NCBI GenBank assembly: GCA_036927565.1
Contig: JAYESD010000005.1
Coordinates: 89,072,301 to 89,136,300 of the forward strand
Origin: Tuctoria greenei
Lineage: Eukaryota; Streptophyta; Magnoliopsida; Poales; Poaceae
Direction: 5' to 3'
DNA: 64,000 bases
Notes under the pieces: model-generated
What the model was told of the DNA's origin: nothing
What the model saw: the letters and a program-made list of their open reading frames with translations, nothing else
Database searches by the model: none
Shown: in pieces, positions 23,885 to 33,753 of the stretch
How positions within the stretch are numbered: position 1 is the first letter of the stretch
Layout of the letters: every line of letters begins with the position of its first letter
Made by a program: the position numbers and the translations under genes

Positions 23885-24492
23885 TGTCCGTATCTTGCAT
23901 ACCGGGTACTCCATGATACCGCAAGAAGTGCAAGGGAGTTCCACCTGTCAAAGTTGAAGACCTCCATAGGCCCCACGTGTCAAACGGCACTGGACACACC
24001 TCCTACATAGGGGGAGCTCCAACACTGCCACGTGTAACACAAGACTGGAGCTTCACCCTTTACATAGGGTAGCTCCGCACTTGACACGTGTACAGTGACC
24101 CTGGACCTAACCCCCCGTAGAATGAAGCTCCAGTGCCTCCACGTGTATAGCAGCTTTGGACCTACCTTCCCGCAAGAGAAAGCTCCAGAGCTACCACGTG
24201 TCAAGCCTCCAGACTTACGCCACCAATGGGAATACAGACAAATCTCCAATGACACAAGTATTCAAAGGACTCTTATTGCTACAATTACAAGACCTGATTA
24301 TGCTCCATTAATGCACTATTAATGGCGCACGATCAGAAGACCCTTAATGCTGGTAACGCCACCATTAAGGGGTGTTATAGTGTTATTAGGGTGCTTGAAA
24401 ATACTTAATTGTGTATTAGGAAAGAATAACCGTCGAGGTCACATGCCGGGTCAGGCAACCCATGTAACAGCCACCCCTTGGTCTGTAAAAGG
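23885..24492 (+). repeat. Tat element 3' LTR, truncated
   Basis: Starts TGTCCGTATC and aligns closely with 8240-8850 of the 5' LTR, including the five-box CACGTG array. The match stops at GTCTGTAAAAGGG; the remaining third of the LTR is absent and Copia-1 sequence follows. Confidence 0.9.
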
Positions 24493-25449
24493 GGTTTGTT
24501 ACCTCTTGCAGGTCACCGACTTGCTGCAACACACACGGCTTCACCTTGGGTTGTCCCGGTGCCCTCGGTGTCGTCCGTTGCGCCTTGCGCTGCCCCGATA
24601 TCGCCTGCTGCGCCACGCGCGGCCCCAGTGTCCCCGACGTCGCCCGCTGCGCTACACGCGGCCCAAGCGTCCCCCACGTCGCCTGCTGCACCACGTGCGG
24701 CCCCAGCGTCCCCGACGTCGCCCACTGCGCCACGCGCGGTCCCGACATTATCGACGTCACCCGCTGCGCCACGCGCGGCCTCGGCGTCCCGGTACGCCGA
24801 ATCCGCTCTGATAGCCACGAGTGCGGGTCGGTGCACCGACCTCCTCGTGCCCTGAGCCTCCGGTGTACCACCCACCACTGCTCCATCGGGAACCCAGTCA
24901 CATCCATCCGATGGTGACCCGACGGGCTGTTGGGGTTCTACGGCCAGTGGAGCGGTTCTCTGGGGTCATCCTCTCTTCGATGACCTCCCCATCGCCTCCC
25001 TCTTCACCCATCTCGCCTATCCCCTCTTCTATCTGTAGCGCCCTCGCCGATCCCCAGTGGCGTCGGGCTATGGAAGAAGAGTATACAACCTTGCTTGCCA
25101 ACAACACCTCGGACTTGGTTCCCCGTTCTGGTCGTGGCAATGTTGTCACGGTCAAAAGGGTATTCACGCATAAGAGGAAAGCGGATGGATCTCTCGAGAG
25201 GTAAAAGGCTTGGTGGGTTCTTCGGGGCTTCACTCAGCGCCCTGGTGTCGACTACGATGAGACTTTCAGCCCGGTGGTGAAGCTGGCGACAGTTCGGACC
25301 GTTCTATCATTGGCTCTCTCGCGTTCTTGGCCTGTCCACCAGTTGGACGTCAAGAACGCTTTCCTCCACAGCACAATGACTGAGACAGTGTACTGTAGTC
25401 AGCCGACATGGTTTGTTGATTCAGCTCGCCCAAACATGGTCTCCCGGCT
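24493..25449 (+). pseudogene. Copia-1 integrase-RT linker and start of reverse transcriptase
   Basis: Begins in the Ser/Pro-rich linker downstream of integrase, as shown by alignment with Copia-2 at about 52460. The linker carries about six degenerate copies of an S-P-T-S-P-A-A-P-R-A-A-P unit (24560-24800). Reverse transcriptase starts near 25020 (A-L-A-D-P-Q-W-R-R-A-M-E-E-E-Y), with V-D-Y-D-E-T-F-S-P-V-V at 25247 and L-D-V-K-N-A-F-L-H at 25345. The frame is cut by the solo LTR at 25450. There is a stop at 25202. Confidence 0.87.
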
Positions 25450-26331
25450 TGTCGGTACCCTGCGTACCGGATACCCCTTGGGATCGCAAAGATCACGAGG
25501 AAACTCCATCTACCAGATTTGAAGACCTCCGAAGGCTCCACATGTCAGCCATAACCGGAACAGCTTCCCCGACATGGTTAGTCCCAAGGCCGCCACGTGT
25601 ATCATAAGACCGGAGCTACCGCCCACACATGGGAAAGCTCCAGACTAGATACCAGTATGACACCCCCGGACCTAACCCCAGACAGAGGAAAGCTCCGGTA
25701 CCCACACGTGTCCAACAGCACCGGACTTACGCATCCAGGACGGTAAGCTCCGGAGCTGCCACGTGTCCGAACCCCCGGGCCTTCAACCTCAACAATCAGA
25801 CTGGTGGGCCCCCAACGGCTCGGACCTTCAAGGGGCAATCAAGGACTTCAAGACCCGATTAAGTGTCATTAATATTATGTTAATGACACATGATCGGAAG
25901 GCCCTTAATACCAGTAATGGCACTGTTAAGACCCGTTACCATGCTATTAAGGGTAATTAACCTCATTTATTGTGTATTAAACATTAGTAACCGCCAGGGC
26001 CACATGTCAGGCTAGGCTAACGGTGTAACGACCAGTCCTTGTACTATAAAAGGACTAGTCGATGATACACATGGGGATATACGCTAGACACGCCCTCTTA
26101 GACTCTGAGACTCTCATACGCTCTCAGACACACTCAGACACTCTTAGACGTTCAATACAACAGCAACACACCCCGTGGAGTAGGGTATTATGCTCAGGTG
26201 GCCCGAACCACATAAACCTCTGTGTCAATTTGCCACCATCTCTTGAATCTCTGCACGCCCATTACCGAACTACAAATTCCACAGACTACTAACAGTAGTG
26301 CCGGGAGATCCGCCGGATTCAACCACCGACA
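25450..26331 (+). mobile_element. Solo LTR related to the Tat element
   Basis: 882 bp, TGTCGGTACC to CACCGACA, flanked by CGGCT (25445-25449) and CAGCT (26332-26336), one mismatch. It follows the same plan as the LTR at 8240: spaced CACGTG/CACATG boxes near 25540-25760, a TATA box in GTACTATAAAAGGAC near 26042, and the CCCCGTGGAGTAGGGTATTA segment near 26172. No internal sequence is attached, so it is a product of LTR-LTR recombination. Confidence 0.9.
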
Positions 26332-27132
26332 CAGCTGAACAAGTCCCTGTACAGCCTGAAGCAGGCACCCTGGGCATGGTACAACCGGTTCGCCTCCTTC
26401 CTGGCCTCCCTTGGCTTCGTCGAGGCTAGGTCCGACACCTCGCTCTTCGTCTACCACCATGAGGGGGATATTGTGTACCTCCTCCTCTACGTCGACAACA
26501 TCGTCCCCACGGCGTCTGGTCCGGATCTCTTCAGCGCACGATCTCCGGCCTGCAGCGGGAGTTCGCGATGAAGGATCTGGGCCAGCTCCACCACTTTCTC
26601 GATGTTATGATTGAGCACCACCAGAGCAGCCTATTTGTCCACCAGCGACAGTATTGCCTGGACATACTCCAAGAGCGGGCATGGCTGATTGCAAGCCGTG
26701 CTCCACTCTGGTGGACACCCAGGCGAAGGTCTCCTACATCGATGATGTCCCTATCGCTGACCCCACCTCTTACAGGAGTATTACAGGTGCTCTTCAGTAT
26801 CTCACCTTCACCAGGCTGAACATCTCCTAAGCGGCTCAGCAGGTGTGCCTTCACATGCATGACCCGCACGAGCCACATCTCACTGCCGTGAAGTGGATCC
26901 TTCGGTACCTGCGTGGCTCCCTCGAGTACGGCCTCCTCCTTTGGGGTGACTCGGCTTCTGAGTTGGTCGTCTACATCGACGCTGACAAAGCGGGTTGCCC
27001 GGACACCCGTTGCTCCACCTCTGGCTACGTCGTCTTCCTGGGCGGTAACCTTGTCTCCTGGTCCTCGAAGCGACAGCCTGTGGTGTCGCGCTCGAGTGCT
27101 GAGGCAGAGTATCACGCGATGGCCAACGGCAT
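26332..27132 (+). pseudogene. Copia-1 reverse transcriptase and RNase H (middle)
   Basis: Reverse transcriptase continues with L-N-K-S-L-Y-S-L-K-Q-A-P. The catalytic motif reads Y-V-D-N-I-V, so the second Asp of Y-V-D-D is lost. Several frameshifts follow. RNase H starts with V-V-Y-I-D-A-D near 26970; S-S-K-R-Q-P-V-V-S-R-S-S-A-E-A-E-Y is at 27060-27112. The element at 27133 interrupts A-N-G-I. Confidence 0.88.
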
Positions 27133-28285
27133 TGTCGAAGGTCTTAAATGACACTTCCCCCGGACCTGCTTAGAGAGCAGCCCGCGGAGGTTCTTTGGAT
27201 TCATGAGGGCTAGTCCCAGAGATTGAGCACAGCGAGATGGTGAACACAGAGGGTTTACGTGGTTCGGGCCGCCGGAGCGTAACACCCTACGTCCACGGTA
27301 GTGTAAGTGTATTGCCTTGCTTGAGCGTGTATGAGTTTCAATCGGTCTGATGCCGTTTGTTGTGAAGGTCGTCTGCAGAGTCCTTTTATAGTCCAAGGAC
27401 TCTGCAGTCACAAGGTGGGCCCCAGACCCCGACAGGTGGTCCCGGGGAAGGCCAAATCATATACAAGATCTAGGATTAAATGTTATCTACTTTCCTTTGT
27501 CAGGGGCTTCAATATGTCGTCCTGCCGCGTCGTGCACCAGGGCTACACATAGTTGTTGATGATGGCAGGGCCCGTCCCGTCCGTCTTGTCCTCGCAGCTT
27601 ACTCGCCCTCCTTGCATCGTGGGTATATACCGGCTACTTGGACAAGACAGGACACTGGAGCCTTGACTTTCGCATGCGCGACTCCGCTTCGCCTGGGGAA
27701 GGCGTGCGTACTTAATGCTTGTCTGAGCAGTGCACTCTTTCCTTTACTGCAGCCTCCTACCGCATTGGGTCGGCCGTCTGCCACGTGGTCGTACCGGAGC
27801 CTGCCTCTACGAGGAGTCGAGCGCCCGACTGTACAGGCCACGTGGCGCCTTCGGAGCCCACCTCCGCGGAAGGGCGGAGGCTCAGCCCTGCGGGCCACGT
27901 GGTAGTTCCGGAGCCCTTCCCTGCGGGGAGACGGGCCTGGTCCCGGGGGTTCCAATGGCTACGTGGCAGCCCCAGAGCCCGCCTCGGCGGGGAGGCGAGG
28001 GTCCGGTTCTGCCGGCCACGTGGCAGCGCTGGAGCCCGCCTCGGCGGAGAGGCGAGGGTCCGGTTCTGTATGCCACGTGGCTGCCCCGGAGCCCGCCTCA
28101 GCTCGGAGGCGAGGGTCCAGTCCTGCCGGCCACATGGCAGCCCCGGAGCTCGCCTCGACGGGGAGGCAAGATCCGGTCCTTCCCTCCACGACGTGGCAGC
28201 CTCGGATCCGACCTCCAAGTAGGGGTCGAGTCCTTTGCTATTTTATCCTTGTGCGCGGGGGTACCCGGTCTGCAGGGTACCGACA
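27133..28285 (-). repeat. LTR (3' LTR in element orientation)
   Basis: 1153 bp, TGTCGAAGG to TACCGACA on the plus strand. A minus-strand TATA box is at 27382-27391. It contains the CCACGTGG repeat array at 27781-28200. Confidence 0.88.
27781..28200 (-). promoter_or_regulatory. 57-bp repeat array built around CCACGTGG
   Basis: The palindrome CCACGTGG starts at 27781, 27838, 27895, 28016 and 28073, with variants near 27960 (TACGTGGC) and 28130 (CCACATGG). Spacing is 56-58 bp except one 65-bp unit. Each unit also carries GGAGCCCGCCTC and GAGGCGAGGGTCC. In element orientation the array lies upstream of the TATA box, as enhancer repeats would. The other LTR has the same array at about 30395-30810. 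Confidence 0.8.
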
Positions 28286-28364
28286 GTGGCCACCGGGCCC
28301 ACCTCGGGAGAGATGATGATCCCGTGGGTGGGGGCTTCATCTTGTCTTGTAAAAGTGACACCAG

Positions 28365-28710
28365 CGGGCCCCCTCGGGGGGCGTCGGAGCTCGGAAAAGT
28401 GAAATCGGCGACCCCCTTGGGGGTGCCGAAGCTCGCAGGAGCGACATCAGCGTCCCGCTCGGGGATGCCGGAGCTCGGAGAAGTGACGTCGGCGGCCCCC
28501 TTTGGGGGGCGCGGAGCTCGCAGGAGCAACGTCGGTGACCCGCTTGGGGACGCTGGAGCTCGGAGAAGTAACGTCAGCGCCCCCCTTAGGGGGCGCCGGA
28601 ACTCGTAGGAGCGACGTCGGCGACCCGCTTGGGGACGCTGGAGCTCGAAGAAGTGACGTCAGCGGCTCCCTTGGGGGGCGCCGGAGCTCGGCGAAGCGTC
28701 GCCGGCGCCT
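28365..28710 (-). repeat. GC-rich tandem repeat of about 58-60 bp in the internal region
   Basis: Units alternate GGAGCTCGGAGAAGTGACGTC and GGAGCTCGCAGGAGCGACGTC with spacers such as GGCGACCCGCTTGGGG. At least five or six units are visible. The Ala/Pro/Arg-rich ORFs here are a by-product of the repeat. Confidence 0.85.
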
Positions 28711-28779
28711 ACCACAGACGCGTAGAACATCAGCGATGGGCTCCCTATATGTCCTGCACACACGGTAGATAAAAAGTAA

Positions 28780-29610
28780 TTTCGCTCACCAGTCATCCCT
28801 TCCCTGCTCTTTAGTTTCGTGATGGCTTACAATCCTTAGCTAAGATACGGAGCATGGGCAGTTCGGTGCAACAACATTCAGGGTATGGTCGTTGCCTTGC
28901 TCAGGGCATGAGTCGGTCGGCCCCCTATACTCAGCTGTTAGCACTGGGAGGCAAGGTGTGCATGCTTAGGGTACAGAACCAGGCTAAGCGAGCTGCACAC
29001 TCGGGACCTCCAGCTCGGCGTTTAGCATTTCAGGAGTGAGAACCATTCGACACCATGGACCCCGAGCAAGAAAATGACCATCAGACCCCAAACACATTGC
29101 AGGTACCTCACGCAGATCCGCCTTTAGCAGGATAGCACAACTTCGACTAGGACCAGGCAGAAAAAATGTAACCGGGCATATGGCAAACGATATGCGAAAG
29201 TAAGTAAAAAAATTAAAGCATAATGTAAATAGTTTTGTTCGTCGGTTACTCCCTTCCTGCTTTTAGTGTCGTTATGTCTTATGGTCCCGAGCCGGGGTTA
29301 CGGTGGGTGGGTAATTCAATGCGACGATATCCAGATTATGGTTATCGCCCTCATCAGAAGTGTGTGCCGTCCGGCCCCCTGTACTCAGCCGTTAGCGCTG
29401 AAGAGTCAAAGTTTATATGCTTAGGGTGCAGGACCAGGCTAAGCAAGCTGTACACTTTGGACCTCCCACGGGCGTTAGCTTTTCAGGGGAGTGACCATTC
29501 GGCGCCACGGGCTCCCGAGCAGGATAACAACCAAAGAACTCAAATACATCACAGGAACCCCCAGCAGACCCGCCAGCAGCAGGATTGCAACACTACACTA
29601 GGCGCGAGAC
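28780..29610 (-). repeat. Internal duplication of about 400 bp
   Basis: Segments at about 28780-29160 and 29230-29610 share, in order, CCCTTCCTGCT, GGCCCCCTATACTCAGC or its variant, GCTTAGGGTGCAGGACCAGGC and an AGGCTAAGC...GCTG(C/T)ACAC stretch. The copies are diverged. No protein is recognisable in either. Confidence 0.7.
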
Positions 29611-29750
29611 AAGAAGAGAGTGCCCTAGAATATGATAGAGAATATGCGAGAACGAGCATGGCCTGGAGGAGCTAGCCTTGGAACGGGCGTTCATCATGCT
29701 GCCGGTGAAGATTCTTGCAGGAGAAAAAGCCCCCTACCTGGCGCGCCAAA

Positions 29751-30896
29751 TGTCGAAGGTCTTAAACGACACTTCCCCTAGACCTGCTTAGAGAGCAACC
29801 CGCGGAGGTTCTTTGGATTCACGAGGGCTAGCCCGAGGAGATTGAGCGCAGCGAGATGGTGAACACAGAGGGTTTACGTGGTTCGGGCCGCCGGAGCGTA
29901 ATGCCCTACGTCCACGGGAGTGTAAGTGTATTGCCTTGCTTGAGCGTGTATGGGTTTCAATCGGCCTGATGCCGTTTGTTGTGAAGGTCGTCTGCAGAGT
30001 CCTTTTATAGTCCAAGGACTCTGCAGTCACAAGGTGGGCCCCAGGCCCTGACAGGTGGTCCCGGGGAAGGCCAAATCCTATACAAGATCTAGGATTAAAT
30101 GCTATCTACTTCCTTTGTCAGGGGTTTCAATGTGCCGTCCTGCCGCGTCGTGCGCCAGGGCTACACATAGTTGTTGATGATGGCAGGGCCCGTCCCGTTC
30201 GTCTTGTCCTCGCGGCTTACTCGCTCGCCTTGCGTCGTGGGTCTGTACCGGCTACTTGGACAAGATAGGACACTGGAGCCTTGACTTTCCCATGCGCGAC
30301 TCCGCTTCGCCTGCGCGCGTACTTAATGCTTGTCTGAGCAGTGCACTCTTTCCTTTACTGCGGCCTCCTACCGCATTGGGTCGACCGTCCTCCACATGGT
30401 CGCACCGGAGCCTGCCTCTGCGGGGAGTCGAGCCCCCGGCTGTACAGGCCACGTGGTGCCTCCGGAGCCCACCTCCGCGGAAGGGCAGAGGCTCAGCCCT
30501 ACGGGCCACGTGGTAGTTCCGTAGCCCTTCCCTGCGGGGAGACGGGCCTGGTCCTGGGGGTTCCAATGGCTACGTGGCAGCTCCAGAGCCCGCCTCGGCG
30601 GGGAGGCGAGGGTTCGGTTCTGCCGGCCACGTGGCAGCGCCAGAGCCCGCCTCAGCGGGGAGGCGAGGGTCCAGTTCTGTGTGCCACGTGGCTGCCCCGG
30701 AGCCCACCTCGGCGGGGAGGCGAGGGTCCGGTCCTGTCGGCCACATGGCAGCCCCAGAGCCCGCCTCAGCGGGGAGGCAGGATCATGTTCTTCCCTCCAC
30801 GATGTGGCAGCCTCGGATCCGGCCTCCAAGTAGGGGTCGAGTCCTTAGCCGTTCTCTCCTTGTGCGTGGGTGTACCCGGTCTGCGGGGTACCGACA
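29751..30896 (-). repeat. LTR (5' LTR in element orientation)
   Basis: 1146 bp, highly similar to 27133-28285. The minus-strand TATA box CTATAAAAGG is at 30001-30010. The PBS lies just beyond its inner edge at 29730-29750. Confidence 0.88.
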
Positions 30897-31217
30897 AGCG
30901 TGGCTGAGGCCGCCTGGCTCCAGCAGCTGCTTCAGAAGTTCCACTCCCCTATCGTCGAGAGCACGTTGGTCTACTGCGACAACGTTAGTGTTGTCTACCT
31001 TTCCACCAATCCCATTCAGCATCAGCGCACGAAGCATGTGGAGATTGACCTTCACTTTGTTCGTGAGCGGGTTGCCCATGGCGAGGTCCGAGTCCTTCAC
31101 GTCTCGATGACATCGCAGCGACTGACATCTTCACAAAGGGTCTCCTGTCATCGTTGTTCTCCGAGTTTCGGTCCAATCTCAACATTTGTCATGGCTAGAT
31201 GTTGGAACTGTGGGGGG
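30897..31217 (+). pseudogene. Copia-1 RNase H C-terminus
   Basis: RNase H resumes with V-A-E-A-A-W-L-Q-Q-L-L, then L-V-Y-C-D-N-V-S-V-V-Y-L-S and H-Q-R-T-K-H-V-E-I-D-L-H-F-V, the conserved Copia end. The final D-I-F-T-K-G-L motif is shifted in frame near 31130. A purine run (31210-31217) precedes the 3' LTR. Confidence 0.9.
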
Positions 31218-31329
31218 TGTTGGACTGTATATGTTTATGTGTGGAGTTTATTGGGTCAGGCTCATATATGTATCTATATATGTACCCTTGACACTGTTGG
31301 ATAATCTAATCTCATTTTCACTCCCTCCA
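31218..31329 (+). repeat. Copia-1 3' LTR
   Basis: 112 bp, TGTTGGACTG to CTCCCTCCA. Same as the 5' LTR apart from a few substitutions and the absence of the microsatellite expansion. Confidence 0.92.
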
Positions 31330-32300
31330 ATAGAGGGGTATGATCCTGAGTTTCGACATAGACATATATCATATCGGCTCAATAGACAAAGGCAATTATT
31401 ATGTCAAATTTCACCTCTGCAATAAATCAGATGACTTTTAGTGGGCTTTAATACTAGTGTATGGACCACTGCAGAATCAGTTAAGGACAAATTTCTCACG
31501 GAGATTGTCAGCGTGTGTTCAAAAGAAACATTACCAATTCTTATTGGTGGTGATTTTAACATAATAAGACATCCGCACGAGAAAAGTAAGGGTAAATTTA
31601 ACAGTGGATGGCCTTTCCTATTCCGTTATTGACGGATTAAACCTGAGAGAGATCGATATCTCCGGTAGAGGGTGTACATGGGCTAACGCACTGCACAATC
31701 CCACATACGAAAAGCTAGATAGGATCCTCACCTCCGCAGAACGGGAAACCAAGTATCAACTAGACATAGTTAAGGCGCTCTTTAGAAATGTTTTTGATCA
31801 CGCGCCCCTACTTCTGAACTGCAGTAACAACTCTCAAAGCGGATACACACCTACCTTCAAATTTGGACTTGGGTGTCTGCTTAGAGACGGTTTTATACCT
31901 ATGGTCCAGGCATTATGGGAGACACCGGTTCAGAGTCATGATCCTATGGATATATGACAAACAAAAATATGTAAAGTGCGCCAATACCTCAGAGGATGGG
32001 CGAAGCACACAAACGTTACATACAAAAAAAAAGACAAAAATGAAATATTATATGCGGTAGATGCGCTGGATAAAAAGCTGAGTCCATGCCACTACAAACA
32101 GATGAGATAAATTTAAAACAAAAATTACAAGATAGACTGGCGAGATTATTGAGAGAGGAAGAGGTGAAATGGTACCAGCGTGCTAAGATGAAGGACTTGT
32201 TGGATGGAGATTCTAACACTAGTTACTTTCACTTGGTAGCAGATGGCAAACATAGGGAAGATAAAATCTACCATCTACAGGACGTGAAAATCATATAACA
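31330..32300 (+). pseudogene. LINE ORF2, remainder of endonuclease and linker
   Basis: Coding resumes with R-G-M-I-L-S-F-D-I-D. Endonuclease landmarks are L-V-Y-G-P (catalytic Tyr region) near 31450, I-G-G-D-F-N-I-I-R (Asp/Asn pair) near 31545-31570, and R-G-C-T-W-A-N near 31665-31685. The terminal S-D-H region reads V-F-D-H-A-P-L-L (first residue F in place of S). The linker contains K-W-Y-Q-R-A-K-M-K-D-L-L-D-G-D-S-N-T-S-Y-F-H, a conserved L1 stretch before the RT. Stops at 31436, 31956 and 32296 show decay. Confidence 0.87.
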
Positions 32301-32429
32301 GAAGAAAATCACCTTATGAATCATATTGTGAATTTCTAAAAAAAACTCTTTGGGCGGTCAGAGGAAAGCCCGTTTTTCCTTGATATGGCCACAAAGGAAG
32401 ATATTTTCCAGGTCTCATAGATAGAGAAC

Positions 32430-33382
32430 AATTTCATGACTGCCGAATTGACCTTAGAGGAAGTAAAAATATTGTATTTCAGATGGAGCATAATAAGGCG
32501 TCGGGGTTAGATGGATCCCCAGCAGAGTTCTATCAGGTGTTCTAGACGTGATCAAAGTTGATCTAATGGCTTTATTTTACAGCTTTTATGCTCGCAATTT
32601 ACAGATTACAGACTCAATTTTGGTACAATTATTTTAGTACCGAAGAGTGTTGAGGCTGTTATGATACAACAATATAGACCAATACGCCTACTGAATGTAA
32701 GCTTTAAAATATTAACAAAGATCATCACAATAGGGTAATGTCGATAGCTCAGAAGGTGATCAGTCCCACTCAGATTGCTTTTCTACCTAGCCGTAACATC
32801 ATGGAAGGTGCAGTGGTTTTACATGAAATGATTCACAAACTTCATAAGAAAAAAATGAATGGCGTGATCGTGAAGCTAGATTTCGAGAAGGCGTATGATA
32901 AAGTGAACTGGTGGTTCGTACACTAGGTTTTAGATATAAAGGGATTTTCACAAGTATGGTGTGATTGGGTGGATGAAGTAATGAAAGGTGGTCACATTAA
33001 CATTAAAGTTGATGATAGAATGAGCGAAAACTTCCAGACAAAGAAGGGTCTACGCCAAGGCGATCCTTTTTCACCCATTCTATTTAACATTGTCGCGGAC
33101 ATGCTTGCAATTATGGTAAATAGAGCTAAGGCGAATGGATTGATCTCTGGTGTAGTAGCCCACCTTGTTGACAATGGCTTATCGATCTTCCAATATGTGG
33201 ACAATGCAATCATATTCATAGAACATAGTCTGGAACATGCTCAAAATTTGAAACTATTGTTGTGTGCATTTGAAAAGCTCTCTGGTTTAAAAATTAATTT
33301 TCACAAGAGTAAAATTTACTATTTTGGAGAAGCTCGAGCATATGAACAGCAGTATGCACAGTTGTTTGGATGTAACCCATGA
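32430..33382 (+). pseudogene. LINE ORF2 reverse transcriptase
   Basis: L1 RT motifs in order: N-K-A-S-G-L-D-G-S-P-A-E-F-Y (about 32490), a frame-broken stretch, I-S-P-T-Q-I-A-F-L-P-S-R-N-I (32758-32800), V-K-L-D-F-E-K-A-Y-D-K-V-N-W (32870-32912), G-L-R-Q-G-D-P-F-S-P-I-L-F-N (33050-33090). The catalytic box reads Q-Y-V-D-N-A-I-I, so the second Asp is Asn. It ends in F-G-C-N-P just before the SINE. Confidence 0.88.
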
Positions 33383-33397
33383 TCATACATACCTAGG

Positions 33398-33753
33398 TAG
33401 CGAAAGGGGGTTTGGCCTAGTGGTTGAGTAATCTGAGTAGCACTACTCAGGTCCTAAGTTCGATTCTCGGTGGGGGTGAAATTCAGGTTGAATTTCACAA
33501 TATTAAATGCAGGTACTCTACATAGGAAGTCATGAGCGATGGAACTGGGGTGCACTTACAAAAAATGTGAAGGGATGAACGTGTCGTAATATTGGCTTAC
33601 GAAGTCCGGTCCACAGTCATGTGCTTAGTCCCAGTTATCGTCGCCTTGTTTTAGACAATAGGTTGTGAGTGTCTGCATTTGTACTCGTTTGTAATAAATT
33701 GGACATAAGCTCCTCGGAAGAGAAGGTTGGGACTTTACCGATCATCTAAAAAA
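33398..33753 (+). mobile_element. tRNA-derived SINE
   Basis: 356 bp flanked by near-identical duplications (ATACATACCTAGG at 33385-33397 and ATACATACCAGG at 33754-33765). Pol III boxes are visible: A box TGGCCTAGTGG at 33413-33423 and B box AGTTCGATTCT at 33457-33467. It ends in CTAAAAAA. It interrupts LINE ORF2 between C-N-P and I-P-I-H-Y. The family was not determined. Confidence 0.85.

Larger units (their letters stand above)
8240..24492 (+). mobile_element. Tat-lineage Ty3/Gypsy retrotransposon, 3' LTR truncated
   Basis: The 5' LTR is 8240-9082; a PBS (TTTGGCGCGCCAGG) follows at 9083. Gag, protease, reverse transcriptase, RNase H, a second archaeal-type RNase H and integrase follow in Gypsy order, then a long 3' region with an antisense gene, then a partial 3' LTR from 23885. 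The double RNase H plus antisense gene is the Tat layout. A Tekay-like solo LTR interrupts the integrase. The 3' LTR stops at about 24492, inside the region corresponding to 8850 of the 5' LTR. Copia-1 sequence resumes there with part of its integrase missing, so one deletion removed the LTR end, the second target duplication and flanking Copia DNA. It is inactive. Confidence 0.88.
27133..30896 (-). mobile_element. Non-autonomous LTR retrotransposon on the minus strand, Tat-related
   Basis: LTRs lie at 27133-28285 and 29751-30896. Flanks are GGCAT (27128-27132) and AGCGT (30897-30901), each one change from an inferred GGCGT. Orientation is minus: a PBS (TTTGGCGCGCCAGG read on the minus strand) abuts the LTR at 29750, and CTATAAAAGG TATA boxes face the minus direction in both LTRs. 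The internal region is only 1465 bp and has no gag, pol or conserved ORF, so the element must have been moved by proteins from elsewhere. Shared PBS, LTR end segment and an ACTTAGCCTGG...CCCTAAG motif point to the Tat family as helper. Confidence 0.82.

Noticed and set aside
27730..28608. 292-codon plus-strand ORF and other long ORFs across 27.7-28.8 kb and 30.3-30.9 kb
   Set aside because: They arise from GC-rich tandem repeats inside LTRs and the internal region of the minus-strand element, and have mirrored ORFs on both strands without known motifs.
33411..33470. Possible tRNA gene from A and B boxes
   Set aside because: The boxes are within a 356-bp insertion with target duplications and an A-rich end; no cloverleaf with acceptor stem pairing was seen, so it is a SINE.
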